Shown here one piece after another: positions 7,877 to 15,298 of a stretch of 32,365 nt of DNA. The stretch covers positions 1-32,365 of the forward strand of contig WFOE01000043.1 in NCBI GenBank assembly GCA_015488215.1, written 5' to 3'. The notes below the pieces were generated by a model. That model searched no databases. It worked only from the letters and a program-made list of their open reading frames with translations, and was not told the DNA's origin. Both the position numbers and the translations under genes were made by a program. The stretch's first letter is position 1; each line of letters opens with the position of its first letter. The stretch is from Planctomycetales bacterium. Lineage in GTDB: Bacteria; Planctomycetota; Planctomycetia; Pirellulales; S012-138.

Positions 7877-8395
7877 CTATTCCACTGGCAGCGTATAGCT
7901 CAACGCGCCGATCGGTTTGCCGTTCTTGTAGTCTTCGTAGTGCGGGTGGCACATGGTGCATTTTTTCAGCACCACCGGCAGGGGGGTGGCCGCCCGCAAG
8001 TAACGCCGGCCGTCCTTGGTCACCACCTGCTCGTAGTAGCTTTGGCCGCTCTTCAGGGCGGCGATGGCTTTCCGCTCGAAATCGTCGCGAGGGCTGTTGG
8101 CCTCCTCCATCGGCTCGCCAGTGGCATCCAGCAGCCGCACCTCGTGCCAGCCCTTGTCCTTAATGGCGGCAAACAGGGCGATCGCCGCGCTACCGGCCGG
8201 CAGGTCCGATTCGTCGTTGACGTAGTGCTTCGTAATCAGCACCACGGCCGTCTTATAAATGTCGTCCAGCATCCGCACCGTCTTACGGGCGCGAGCTACG
8301 GCCGGGTCGTCCTTCTTGCCCTGGTCGCCGGCAACGGCCACGGCAAGCAGCATTAGGGCCGCCAGGCCCCCCAGTGCCCAGTGTCGCATCGTCAT
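7877..8395 (-). CDS. exported Tll0287-type c-haem protein (DUF3365)
   Basis: A 172-residue protein. ATG 8395 is preferred over the longer frame because AAGGAG lies 8 nt upstream; the protein then starts with a signal peptide (hydrophobic run ending VAVAGD). The body resembles the Tll0287-like/DUF3365 haem sensor fold: an early helix with ARARKTVRML, a middle with LLDATGEP and the closing PLPVVLKKCTMCHPHYEDY. CTMCH (C146, C149, H150) is a c-type haem attachment site. It should be a periplasmic, covalently bound haem protein that senses or carries electrons or gas ligands. It lies 198 nt behind the NsrR-like regulator on the same strand, which fits a redox or nitric-oxide theme. A terminator follows it. 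Confidence 0.85.
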   Translation of the reverse strand: MTMRHWALGGLAALMLLAVAVAGDQGKKDDPAVARARKTVRMLDDIYKTAVVLITKHYVNDESDLPAGSAAIALFAAIKDKGWHEVRLLDATGEPMEEANSPRDDFERKAIAALKSGQSYYEQVVTKDGRRYLRAATPLPVVLKKCTMCHPHYEDYKNGKPIGALSYTLPVE

Positions 8396-8593
8396 ACTTC
8401 TTCTCCTTGTGCACCGTGAGGAAAACAAAAACCACCAAACTCGTTCGATTGCTTTCCGGCAGGCAACAAGCCGGACCGCTCCTTGACAGCGATCCGCCTG
8501 GCCGGGACACAGACGCCGTGGTTCGGGGGAGGGTTTGCCGAGGGCGTAAAGTTCGTGGGGAGGGTTCGCCGGCCGGGTGCGTCTCCTTTTTCA

Positions 8594-9031
8594 CTAGGGA
8601 GGCTGCTCTCCGGTGGCCAACTGCACAAACGCCTCCTGCTGGGGCAGCACGTCGGCCAGCGTAAATCGGTTCAGGTAGTCCAACTGCACCTGGGTGGCCT
8701 GCCGCAGCACGTTTCGCAGAGGACAACCGCGTTCAATGACACATACTCCCTCGGCGTGAACGCACTCCAGCAGGTCCAGCGTGCCTTCGAGCTGTTCAAT
8801 CACCCAGCCCAGACGAATCTCCTCCGGGGATGCGGCCAGTTGGATGCCTCCTCCGGCCCCGCGCATGCTGCGTACCAACTTCAGCCGCACCAGGGATTGA
8901 ACCACCTTGGCCAGGTGATGCTCGGAAATCCGGTAAAACCGCGCCACTTGTGCCACGGAGGCCCGCCCTGGATGCAACGCCAGGTACATCAGCGTTCGCA
9001 GGGCGTAATCGGTATGCAGCGATAAGGCCAT
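8594..9031 (-). CDS. Rrf2-family regulator, NsrR-like
   Basis: A 145-residue winged-helix regulator. ATG 9031 is taken in preference to TTG 9040, which also fits the frame. HTDYALRTLMYLALHP at the start, VARFYRISEHHLAKVV in the recognition helix region and RGAGGGIQLA in the wing are typical of NsrR/Rrf2. Three cysteines, C90, C97 and C103, are spaced to hold an iron-sulfur cluster (C-X6-C-X5-C; E. coli NsrR has C-X4-C-X5-C), and D8 matches the Asp that ligates the cluster in Streptomyces NsrR. The likely job is repression relieved by nitric oxide or by cluster damage. Targets are inferred: its own promoter and the downstream haem-protein gene. Confidence 0.88.
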   Translation of the reverse strand: MALSLHTDYALRTLMYLALHPGRASVAQVARFYRISEHHLAKVVQSLVRLKLVRSMRGAGGGIQLAASPEEIRLGWVIEQLEGTLDLLECVHAEGVCVIERGCPLRNVLRQATQVQLDYLNRFTLADVLPQQEAFVQLATGEQPP

Positions 9032-9052
9032 CGTGGACAAGCCTTACACAAA

Positions 9053-9082
9053 ACAGGTAAAACAAGTACTGAATATACCTGT
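9053..9082. promoter_or_regulatory. dyad operator candidate for the NsrR-like regulator
   Basis: ACAGGTA (9053-9059) and its exact inverse TACCTGT (9076-9082) are separated by 16 bp. The right half overlaps the -10 box of the regulator's own promoter and the left half lies just downstream of the expected start, so a bound dimer would block transcription. The same site lies about 190 bp upstream of the divergent sulfatase. Confidence 0.55.
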
Positions 9083-9099
9083 AAAAACCGGACCGTCAA
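9072..9099 (-). promoter_or_regulatory. sigma-70 promoter of the Rrf2 gene
   Basis: On the minus strand, TTGACG (9094-9099) and TATATT (9072-9077) are separated by 16 bp, close to consensus. The start should lie near 9065, giving a leader of about 34 nt. Confidence 0.75.
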
Positions 9100-9270
9100 C
9101 TCCTTTTCGGCTTCTGGGGCACAAAAACATAGCTTGAGGTTTTTACCCCTGCCAAAAACTTTTCCCCATCGTTGCCCTTTGCCCCGGGGGAAAGTAGCCT
9201 GCATGGCAAGCCGGCAAATCAGATATGCCGATCCTTCAATTTCCCCCTCCCTTCCCGGAAGTCTGCTGCC

Positions 9271-10866
9271 ATGAAACGCCGAGGACTTGCCCAGTGGCCT
9301 CCGACGCGGCTGCTCCTGCCGGCCGTGTTGACCGTGGGTTGCTTCTTGCCGGCTCTGACCATCGGCACAGTACGGACCGTCCGGGCCGAAGCAAAACGGC
9401 CGAACTTTGTCATCGTGCTGGCCGACGATCTGGGCTACGGCGACTTGGGCTGTTACGGCAACTCCCAGGTCCGCACCCCGCATCTGGATCGCTTCGCCGC
9501 TCAAGGGATGCGGTTCACCGACTACTACGCCCCGGCCCCGAATTGCTCGCCTTCGCGTGCCGGACTGATGACCGGACGCACGCCCTACCGCCTGGGCATC
9601 TATAACTGGATTCCCTACGGCTCGCCCATGCACGTGCGGCGCGGCGAGTTGACCATCGCCACGCTGTTGCGGCGTCACGGATACAGCACGTGCCATGTGG
9701 GCAAGTGGCATCTGAACGGCTCGCTGACCGATCCGAAGCAGCCGCAGCCTTCCGATCACGGGTTCGACCACTGGTTCTCCACGCAGAACAACGCGTTGCC
9801 TTCGCACCGCAACCCGGAAAACTTCGTCCGCAACGGCCGTCCGGTGGGACCGCTGCGGGGCTATTCGGCCCAGTTGGTGGTCGACGAGGCCATCCGCTGG
9901 CTTACCCGGCTGCGAGACCCGCAAAAGCCGTTCTTCTTATTCGTCTGTTTCCACGAACCGCACGAGCCGATTGAAACCGACCCGCGATTCAGCCGGCTGT
10001 ATCCCCAGCAGGGAAAACCCAGCCCGTTTGATCCCTGGACTTCCACGCTGGCGGCCCACCACGGAAACATCACTCAGATGGACCATCACTTCGGGCGACT
10101 GATGGCCGCGCTGGACCGGCTGGGAGTAAGCGACAACACGCTGGTGTTCTTCACCAGCGACAACGGACCGGCCATTACTCGCTGGCATCCGCACGGCTCG
10201 GCCGGACCGCTCCGCGCCAAGAAGGGGCACTTGTACGAAGGCGGGATTCGCGTTCCGGGGCTGTTACGGTTTCCGGGCCGTGTCAAGCCCGGCGTGGTGT
10301 GCCGCGAGCCGGTCTGCGGCGTGGACCTGCTGCCGACGATCTGCCAACTGGCTGGAGTGCCCTTGCCCCAGGATCGCCCGCTGGATGGAACCAGTTGGGT
10401 GCCGCTGTGGGAGCAAGGGGGCCGGTTGCAACGTAACCGGCCGCTTTACTGGCAGTTCAACTTCGCCCGCAGCGAGCCTCGGGTGGCCCTGCGTCACGGC
10501 CCCTGGAAGCTGTTGGCCACGATTACTCACCCGCTCCCCGGCGGAGGCGACATCCGGGCCGAGGACCAGGAAGCAATCCAGCAGGCCCGACTCGTCCGGT
10601 TCTTTCTGTACAATCTGCGCGACGATCCGGGCGAGCAGACCGAGCTAGGCCAGCGGCATCCGCAGGTGCTGGCCGAAATGAAACAGCGGATGCAGAAGTA
10701 CTACGACGACGTTCAGGCCGAATCCCCCCGCTGGCCGGCCTGGCAATGGCCCCGCGCCGAAGGCAAACGTATCCGCCGCTACATCCAGCAGCGGCGCCGC
10801 CAGTGGGAACGGAATCCCAGGCAGCGGCCCGAGGAAACCCTCTCCCCCGGCCGGTCGTCCGAGTAG
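9271..10866 (+). CDS. formylglycine-dependent sulfatase, exported
   Basis: A 531-residue arylsulfatase-family enzyme that hydrolyses sulfate esters. The start at ATG 9271 gives a signal peptide (LLLPAVLTVGCFLPAL...) and has GGAAG upstream; an open frame reaches back to 9172 without cause. Signature CSPSRAGLMTGR has C92 as the Cys to be converted to formylglycine. Metal ligands appear in ADDLGYGD (D52, D53) and FTSDNGP, and GKWHLNG is the usual catalytic Lys/His segment. Planctomycetes carry many such enzymes for sulfated polysaccharides; the substrate here cannot be told. No dedicated formylglycine-generating enzyme is in the window. The ABC ATPase gene begins 4 nt downstream, so the two are probably translated together. 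Confidence 0.95.
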   Translation: MKRRGLAQWPPTRLLLPAVLTVGCFLPALTIGTVRTVRAEAKRPNFVIVLADDLGYGDLGCYGNSQVRTPHLDRFAAQGMRFTDYYAPAPNCSPSRAGLMTGRTPYRLGIYNWIPYGSPMHVRRGELTIATLLRRHGYSTCHVGKWHLNGSLTDPKQPQPSDHGFDHWFSTQNNALPSHRNPENFVRNGRPVGPLRGYSAQLVVDEAIRWLTRLRDPQKPFFLFVCFHEPHEPIETDPRFSRLYPQQGKPSPFDPWTSTLAAHHGNITQMDHHFGRLMAALDRLGVSDNTLVFFTSDNGPAITRWHPHGSAGPLRAKKGHLYEGGIRVPGLLRFPGRVKPGVVCREPVCGVDLLPTICQLAGVPLPQDRPLDGTSWVPLWEQGGRLQRNRPLYWQFNFARSEPRVALRHGPWKLLATITHPLPGGGDIRAEDQEAIQQARLVRFFLYNLRDDPGEQTELGQRHPQVLAEMKQRMQKYYDDVQAESPRWPAWQWPRAEGKRIRRYIQQRRRQWERNPRQRPEETLSPGRSSE

Positions 10867-10870
10867 TCCC

Positions 10871-12385
10871 ATGTCCCGTCCCCCCGACAGCCTGCCGTCG
10901 CCCGTGCTGGAAGTGTGCCGGGTGTCCAAGCGGTTCGGGGCCGTGGTGGCCCTGGACCGCGTGGAGTGGGAGCTTCGGCCGGGGCGAATCCACGCCCTGG
11001 TGGGAGCCAACGGGGCGGGCAAGAGCACGCTGACCAAAATCCTGGCCGGCGCCTTGCAACCGGACGAGGGCCAGTTGCGGCTCGACGGCCGTCCGGTCCG
11101 GTTCGCCTCGCCCCAGGATGCCCTGGCCGCCGGGGTGGCCACCGTGTACCAGGAACTTTCCGGCGTGGGAGCCCTTTCGGTGGCTGAGAACCTGTTTCTG
11201 GGGCGCCAGCCGGTGCGGCGAGGCCGCGTGGACTGGCCGGCCATGTACGAACAGGCTCGCCACATCCTGGCTCCTTTCGGCCTGAAGATCGATCCGCGAC
11301 GCCGACTGGACCGCTACCCGCTGGTAGTGCGGCAGGTGGTCGAAGTGGCTCGGGCGGTGCATCGGGGGGCCCGGGTGCTGTTGCTCGACGAGCCCACCAG
11401 CGCCCTAAGCCGGGCGGAAGCCGAGCAACTGTTCGGCATCGTCACCGGCCTGGCCTCCTCGGGCGTGGCCGTGGTGTTCATCAGCCATTTTCTGGACGAG
11501 GTGCTGCGGCTTTGCCAGCGGGTAACCGTGCTCCGCCAGGGACGCGTGGTGCTGGATGAGCCCACGGCCCAAGTGGATAGGCACCATCTGGTGCAGGCGA
11601 TGCTTGGCAGCGGGCACCAAGCGGAGCTTCAGGCCTGGGAACAAACCCTGCGGCGTCTCTCCCCTCCGCAGGGCCCCCTGGCTTTGACCACCTGCGGCCT
11701 GGAAGCACCGGGGCTGTTTCGGCAAGTGGAGCTGGCGGTCCACCGGGGGGAATGTTTGGGGCTTTTCGGGCTGGCCGGGGCCGGGCACCTGGAGCTGGTC
11801 GAAGCCCTGGCCGGAGCACTCCGCCCGCGGCAAGGCACAATCCGCCTGCGGGAAAATCCGCTCCCGCTGGGCAACGTCCAGGCGGCCGTGCGGCGCGGCG
11901 TGGTGTTCGTCAGCGGCGACCGTGCCCGGGAGCTGAACTACCTGGGCACCGTGGCGACCAACACCACCGTGGGTACGCTGCGGCAGCATTTCCCTTGGGT
12001 GGTAACACGCCGCCGGGAAGAAGCCCTGGCCCGAGGCGTGTTGGAACAAGTCGGCTGCCGCCCGCTGGCGCCGGCCCTGCCCGTGGGCCAGCTTTCCGGC
12101 GGCAACCAGCAAAAGGTGGTCTTTGCCCGCTGGCTGCTGGGACAGGTGAACGTACTGCTGTTGCAGGAACCGACCCGAGGGATGGACGTCGGAGCCAAAG
12201 AGGAAGTGATGCAACTGGTCGGCCGGCTCAAGCGGCAAGGGGCCGCGGTGGTGCTGGCCAGCAGCGAGCCGGAACTGGTGCTGGCCCACGCCGACCGGGT
12301 GCTGGTGATGCGGCGGGGACGCATCGTGGCCCGACTGGAACAGGGCACGGTGGACAAAGCCCGGCTGCTGCAATTGGCTTCTTGA
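10871..12385 (+). CDS. CUT2-type sugar ABC transporter ATPase (RbsA/MglA-like), orphan
   Basis: A 504-residue protein with two ATPase domains, as in RbsA and MglA. Domain 1 has Walker A GANGAGKST (45-53), Walker B LLLDEP (D173) and a signature LVVRQ (151-155) where LSxxQ is usual. Domain 2 has the degenerate Walker A (GLAGAGHLE) normal for this class, a full signature LSGGNQQK, and LLLQEPTRGMDVGAK, in which Q432 replaces the Walker B Asp. It would power uptake of a monosaccharide or related ligand with a membrane permease and a binding protein. Neither is adjacent; the sulfatase precedes it by 4 nt and a convergent HIT gene follows by 17 nt, so partners must lie elsewhere. Confidence 0.9.
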   Translation: MSRPPDSLPSPVLEVCRVSKRFGAVVALDRVEWELRPGRIHALVGANGAGKSTLTKILAGALQPDEGQLRLDGRPVRFASPQDALAAGVATVYQELSGVGALSVAENLFLGRQPVRRGRVDWPAMYEQARHILAPFGLKIDPRRRLDRYPLVVRQVVEVARAVHRGARVLLLDEPTSALSRAEAEQLFGIVTGLASSGVAVVFISHFLDEVLRLCQRVTVLRQGRVVLDEPTAQVDRHHLVQAMLGSGHQAELQAWEQTLRRLSPPQGPLALTTCGLEAPGLFRQVELAVHRGECLGLFGLAGAGHLELVEALAGALRPRQGTIRLRENPLPLGNVQAAVRRGVVFVSGDRARELNYLGTVATNTTVGTLRQHFPWVVTRRREEALARGVLEQVGCRPLAPALPVGQLSGGNQQKVVFARWLLGQVNVLLLQEPTRGMDVGAKEEVMQLVGRLKRQGAAVVLASSEPELVLAHADRVLVMRRGRIVARLEQGTVDKARLLQLAS

Positions 12386-12402
12386 ACCGCACCGCCTGCC
12401 GT

Positions 12403-12744
12403 TTAGCCCGGCGGCCACTCCATCACCCGGCCGCCGATGACGTGCACGTGCAGATGCCAGACGGTCTGGCCGGCTTCCACCCCGCAGTTGATTACCACAC
12501 GATAGTCGCTCAGCTTGTGTTGCTGGGCTACCTGGTTGGCTACCAGCAGCAGATGGCCAAGCAGTTCCCGGTCTTCCTCCGTGGCGTCGCGCAGCGCGGG
12601 AATCTCCTTGCGCGGAATGACCAGCACGTGGACGGGAGCCTGCGGGTTGATGTCGCGAATGGCCAGGCAGAGTTCGTCCTGATACACCACGTCGGCGGGT
12701 AGCTCGCCGTCGATAATCTTCTTGAACACGGTTTTTTCAACCAT
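12403..12744 (-). CDS. HIT-family hydrolase, HinT-like
   Basis: A 113-residue protein. ATG 12744 has GGGAGGGAG upstream and gives the usual HinT N-terminus (VEKTVFKKIIDGELPADVVY). The catalytic HIT triad is WHLHVHVIGGR, followed by the HinT-type ending MEWPPG. Such enzymes hydrolyse nucleoside phosphoramidates or aminoacyl-adenylates in the cytoplasm as homodimers. It lies 68 nt behind the Trm112-like gene on the same strand and is likely co-transcribed with it. It converges with the ABC ATPase gene with a 17-nt gap. Confidence 0.95.
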   Translation of the reverse strand: MVEKTVFKKIIDGELPADVVYQDELCLAIRDINPQAPVHVLVIPRKEIPALRDATEEDRELLGHLLLVANQVAQQHKLSDYRVVINCGVEAGQTVWHLHVHVIGGRVMEWPPG

Positions 12745-12812
12745 GCGGGAACTCCCTCCCAGTGATACAGCAAGAGGACGCGGAATCGTTTGCTTTCCAA
12801 GCACCTTGCCGG

Positions 12813-13082
12813 CTACGGCGATTCGTCCAGGCGAACCGCTTCGTCGGCCAGCATGCGGGGAATGCCGTCCAGCACCAGGTAGGCCACTTGCCCGTCTTCG
12901 CGCACCAGAGCGGCGTCAATCCGTCCCTGAACGGCCCTGCCGTTCACGTCGGTCAACTCGCCTTGTTCTTGCCTGCGGCGCAGTTGCTCTAGCAGCGCCG
13001 GCTCGGCCAGCGACAAGCTCTGGCGGGTTTCGGGGCAGCGGAGCAGGGCCAGCAGTTCGGGGGAGATTGCCGAATCGCTCAT
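12813..13082 (-). CDS. Trm112-like small protein
   Basis: An 89-residue protein. The Trm112/YcaR pattern is visible as LLALLRCPETRQSLSL at the start and AYLVLDGIPRMLADEAVRL at the end. In most members two CPxC-like pairs bind zinc; here a single Cys remains (C16, in CPET) and no second pair is seen, so it is unlikely to bind zinc in that way. A Gln/Arg/Leu-rich helix (about 28-45) is inserted between the two parts. Trm112 proteins are partners of methyltransferases in eukaryotes; the bacterial role is not settled. The start ATG 13082 has a poor ribosome site; the frame is open further upstream to 13751 only as the shadow of a plus-strand gene. Confidence 0.8.
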   Translation of the reverse strand: MSDSAISPELLALLRCPETRQSLSLAEPALLEQLRRRQEQGELTDVNGRAVQGRIDAALVREDGQVAYLVLDGIPRMLADEAVRLDESP

Positions 13083-13271
13083 GAGGCAGACTTTTCGGAT
13101 TGGGGAAACTGGTCCACTTAATCCCCTTATAGGAAATCTGCCGATATAGGACCAGCGGCGGCTGGACCGCCCTTCCCGTGGGCTGCTATCGACCAGAAGC
13201 CGCCGGAAAGATGAGTTCCAAGTCACAAGTTTTTTTGTGGCAACGTCTTCCGAAGAAAATGGAGCTGGGCC

Positions 13272-13895
13272 ATGTCTCTGCCACCGGTGATGCGGCACCT
13301 GGCCATCCTCATGCTCTTTGCCGGGGTCACACTCGCCCCCCGGGGGGCCTTTGCCCAGGAAATCCGCTACGTTCGCCGCAACGGGGTGCTGTACCAGGAG
13401 CAGGTCTGCCGTCGCTGGCGGCCGGTAACGCAAACCACCTACCAGACCATCGAGCAGGTGGTTTACCGGGAAGAAGTCTCCACCCAGCAACAGGAAGTAA
13501 CCACGGTGGTGCGCACGCCGGTGGTGGAGTACGTCTGGGAGCCCTACCTGTACGGGCGTTGGAACCCGTTTCGGCGGCCGGCCCTGGCCTATCGTTGGGT
13601 GCCGCGAACCGTCTGGCGCGAAGAGGTGCGCAAGGCGAAAGTGCCCGTGACGGTGCGGAAGCTGGTGCCCGAAAAACGCATCCAGCGCGTGCCGGTCGTA
13701 ACCCAACGCTGGGTGCCCGAGGAAGTGGTCATTGCTCGCATTGCGGTGCAAACGGCCCCTTCACCCTGCCGAACCGGCCCGGCACCGGTCATGGTGGCCG
13801 GAGTGCCCATCGGTGGGGTACGGCGTTTGGAAAGCGACCCGCCCCGCACGGCCAACATCGCCTGGCGTCCGGCTCGCTCTACCGCGCAACGCTAG
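13272..13895 (+). CDS. exported basic protein with repeated Trp/Val/Arg motifs
   Basis: A 207-residue protein of a type found in planctomycetes, with no assigned function. The ATG has GGAG 7 nt upstream. A signal peptide (MRHLAILMLFAG...GAFAQ) is followed by about 130 residues of strand-like repeats rich in Val, Thr, Arg, Glu and Trp, with recurring patterns such as YRWVPRTVWREEV and TQRWVPEEVVI, and VTQTTYQTIEQVVYREEV. This looks like a repetitive beta structure, perhaps cell-wall or surface associated. The tail (from about 165) is Pro/Ala/Arg-rich and carries one Cys. It stands alone; no operon partner is close. Confidence 0.8.
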   Translation: MSLPPVMRHLAILMLFAGVTLAPRGAFAQEIRYVRRNGVLYQEQVCRRWRPVTQTTYQTIEQVVYREEVSTQQQEVTTVVRTPVVEYVWEPYLYGRWNPFRRPALAYRWVPRTVWREEVRKAKVPVTVRKLVPEKRIQRVPVVTQRWVPEEVVIARIAVQTAPSPCRTGPAPVMVAGVPIGGVRRLESDPPRTANIAWRPARSTAQR

Positions 13896-14068
13896 CCCTG
13901 CCAGCATCGCGGGCGATTTCTGGTGAGAAAACCGTACACTGCCCAGCCAGTCCCGGTGCGCCGATGAGCCAGACCATGTTCCATTGACGCTGGCTGGCCG
14001 AATCCTCTAAAAGCCCCCGGTAAATCGGTCGTGGCGGAGTAAGTTCCGTTTGATGGCAATGGGACGCC

Positions 14069-14623
14069 ATGCTGTTGGCCCAAGGACTGGCCAGCCACCT
14101 GTTTCTGGCAGGGGTGCTGGTCATCACCGTAACGCTTCTGTACCGCACACAGCGGCGTTTGTTGCAGATGCGCCGTAGCAGCGGAGAGCGTTTGCCGGCC
14201 AAGAGGGCCCCGGCTGCTTCGCTGTCCGCCAACCTGGTTCTGGCCGGGCAAACGAATCCGGCCGCCCGTTGGGAAGTGGAACTGCACCAGGTGGCTCGGG
14301 ACTATCTGGCTCAGATGCAAACCCAATCGGCGGTGCTGGAACAGCAGCTCCGCGAAGCCAGGGCGCTTTCGGCCCGGCTGGCCGAACAACTGGAGCAACT
14401 CCAACAACTGCAAACCCTAACGTCGGAACCCGGCCAGGGACAAGCCGGTTCTCACACACTGGATTCGGAAACTCTCCATCCCGGCATTCCGGATCAGGTG
14501 TTGCAACTGGCCGCCCAAGGGCTTACGGCCCGGCAGATCGCCGCCCGGCTGCACCGCCCCCAGGGCGAAGTGGAACTGCTGCTGCGGCTCCACGGCGGCT
14601 CGGCTGCGGCGAAGAAGGGCTGA
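14069..14623 (+). CDS. membrane-anchored coiled-coil protein with HTH-like C-terminus
   Basis: A 184-residue protein with no confident family. A single membrane helix (about 3-24, LASHLFLAGVLVITVTLLY) is followed by a basic stretch, a coiled coil (about 75-120, YLAQMQTQSAVLEQQLREA and SARLAEQLEQLQQLQTL) and a C-terminal helix-turn-helix-like segment (DQVLQLAAQGLTARQIAARL then EVELLLRLHG). That ending resembles the small DUF2802-type HTH domains, by eye only. The DNA-binding idea is open since the protein would sit at the membrane. The ECF sigma gene follows by 139 nt on the same strand; a shared role is possible but not shown. Confidence 0.75.
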   Translation: MLLAQGLASHLFLAGVLVITVTLLYRTQRRLLQMRRSSGERLPAKRAPAASLSANLVLAGQTNPAARWEVELHQVARDYLAQMQTQSAVLEQQLREARALSARLAEQLEQLQQLQTLTSEPGQGQAGSHTLDSETLHPGIPDQVLQLAAQGLTARQIAARLHRPQGEVELLLRLHGGSAAAKKG

Positions 14624-14653
14624 TCCGCGGCGGCTCTCCCGGCGGGCAGTTGC

Positions 14654-14682
14654 TTGGAAACGGGGCTGGCTTCGGGAATAAT
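14654..14682 (+). promoter_or_regulatory. promoter candidate for the ECF sigma gene
   Basis: TTGGAA (14654-14659) and AATAAT (14677-14682) are 17 bp apart, a fair sigma-70 promoter. GGAAAC at 14656-14661 also matches the -35 box common to ECF sigma factors, so autoregulation is possible. Transcription would start near 14689. Confidence 0.45.
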
Positions 14683-14734
14683 GGGGGAGTTCGGAGGCGA
14701 ACCCTCGATGCGGGGGTTGCCTTTGCGATGGTTG

Positions 14735-14755
14735 CTTTGCTGCGGAGCAAAGGAG
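14735..14755 (+). promoter_or_regulatory. hairpin overlapping the ECF sigma ribosome-binding site
   Basis: CTTTGCT (14735-14741) pairs perfectly with AGCAAAG (14746-14752) across a GCGG loop. AGGAG (14751-14755) starts in the 3' arm and lies 7 nt before the TTG start. The folded leader would partly mask the Shine-Dalgarno. Confidence 0.55.
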
Positions 14756-14762
14756 TCCCCCG

Positions 14763-15272
14763 TTGGCATTGTCCCGCCGCCAGTTTCAGCAACTGGTCGA
14801 AGACCACGGGCCGGCTTTGTACCGTCTGGCCTACCGGCTGGTAGGCGATGCGCACGAGGCCGAAGACGTGGTGCAAGAGACGTTTCGGGCGGTGTGGCGT
14901 TGCCGGGCACGGTTCGACGCTTCGCGCAGCCAGCGGGCGTGGTTGGTGGCGATCCTGCGCCGGCGTGTGGCCGACCACTGGCGTGCTCGGGCTCGCCGGG
15001 ACTGGGTTACCGGAATCGATTTGCCTGAAGAGCCCGTCTGGTCCCCGGAACCCGGCAGCCAGCAGTTTAGGGACGAAATCCAGCACGCGCTGGAGCAACT
15101 TCCCGAACAGCTTCGGGAAACCCTGCTGCTGGTGGTCGTCGGCGAACTGACCCACCAGCAGGCCGCCCAGGTGTTGGGCGTGCCGCTGGGCACGGTGCTT
15201 TCGCGCGTGGCCCGAGCCAGAACCCGGCTGCGAAAGCTGCTCCAGGACAAACGGGATTCCCTGATTTCCTGA
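14763..15272 (+). CDS. ECF-type RNA polymerase sigma factor
   Basis: A 169-residue sigma factor. Region 2 is residues about 10-75 (LVEDHGPALYRLAYRLVGDA, then EDVVQETFRAVW and RAWLVAILRRRVADHW); region 4 is about 110-160 (ALEQLPEQLRETLLLVVV, ELTHQQAAQVLGVPLGTVLS). The start is an unusual TTG, chosen because AAAGGAG lies 7 nt before it and the family's N-terminus fits. No zinc-finger anti-sigma gene is adjacent; instead the next gene, 26 nt on, is a YfbK/vWA-like membrane protein. What it regulates is unknown, though self-regulation is suggested by the GGAAAC element upstream. Confidence 0.92.
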   Translation: MALSRRQFQQLVEDHGPALYRLAYRLVGDAHEAEDVVQETFRAVWRCRARFDASRSQRAWLVAILRRRVADHWRARARRDWVTGIDLPEEPVWSPEPGSQQFRDEIQHALEQLPEQLRETLLLVVVGELTHQQAAQVLGVPLGTVLSRVARARTRLRKLLQDKRDSLIS

Positions 15273-15298
15273 GCAGAACGAATCGGGCACCAGGGAAC

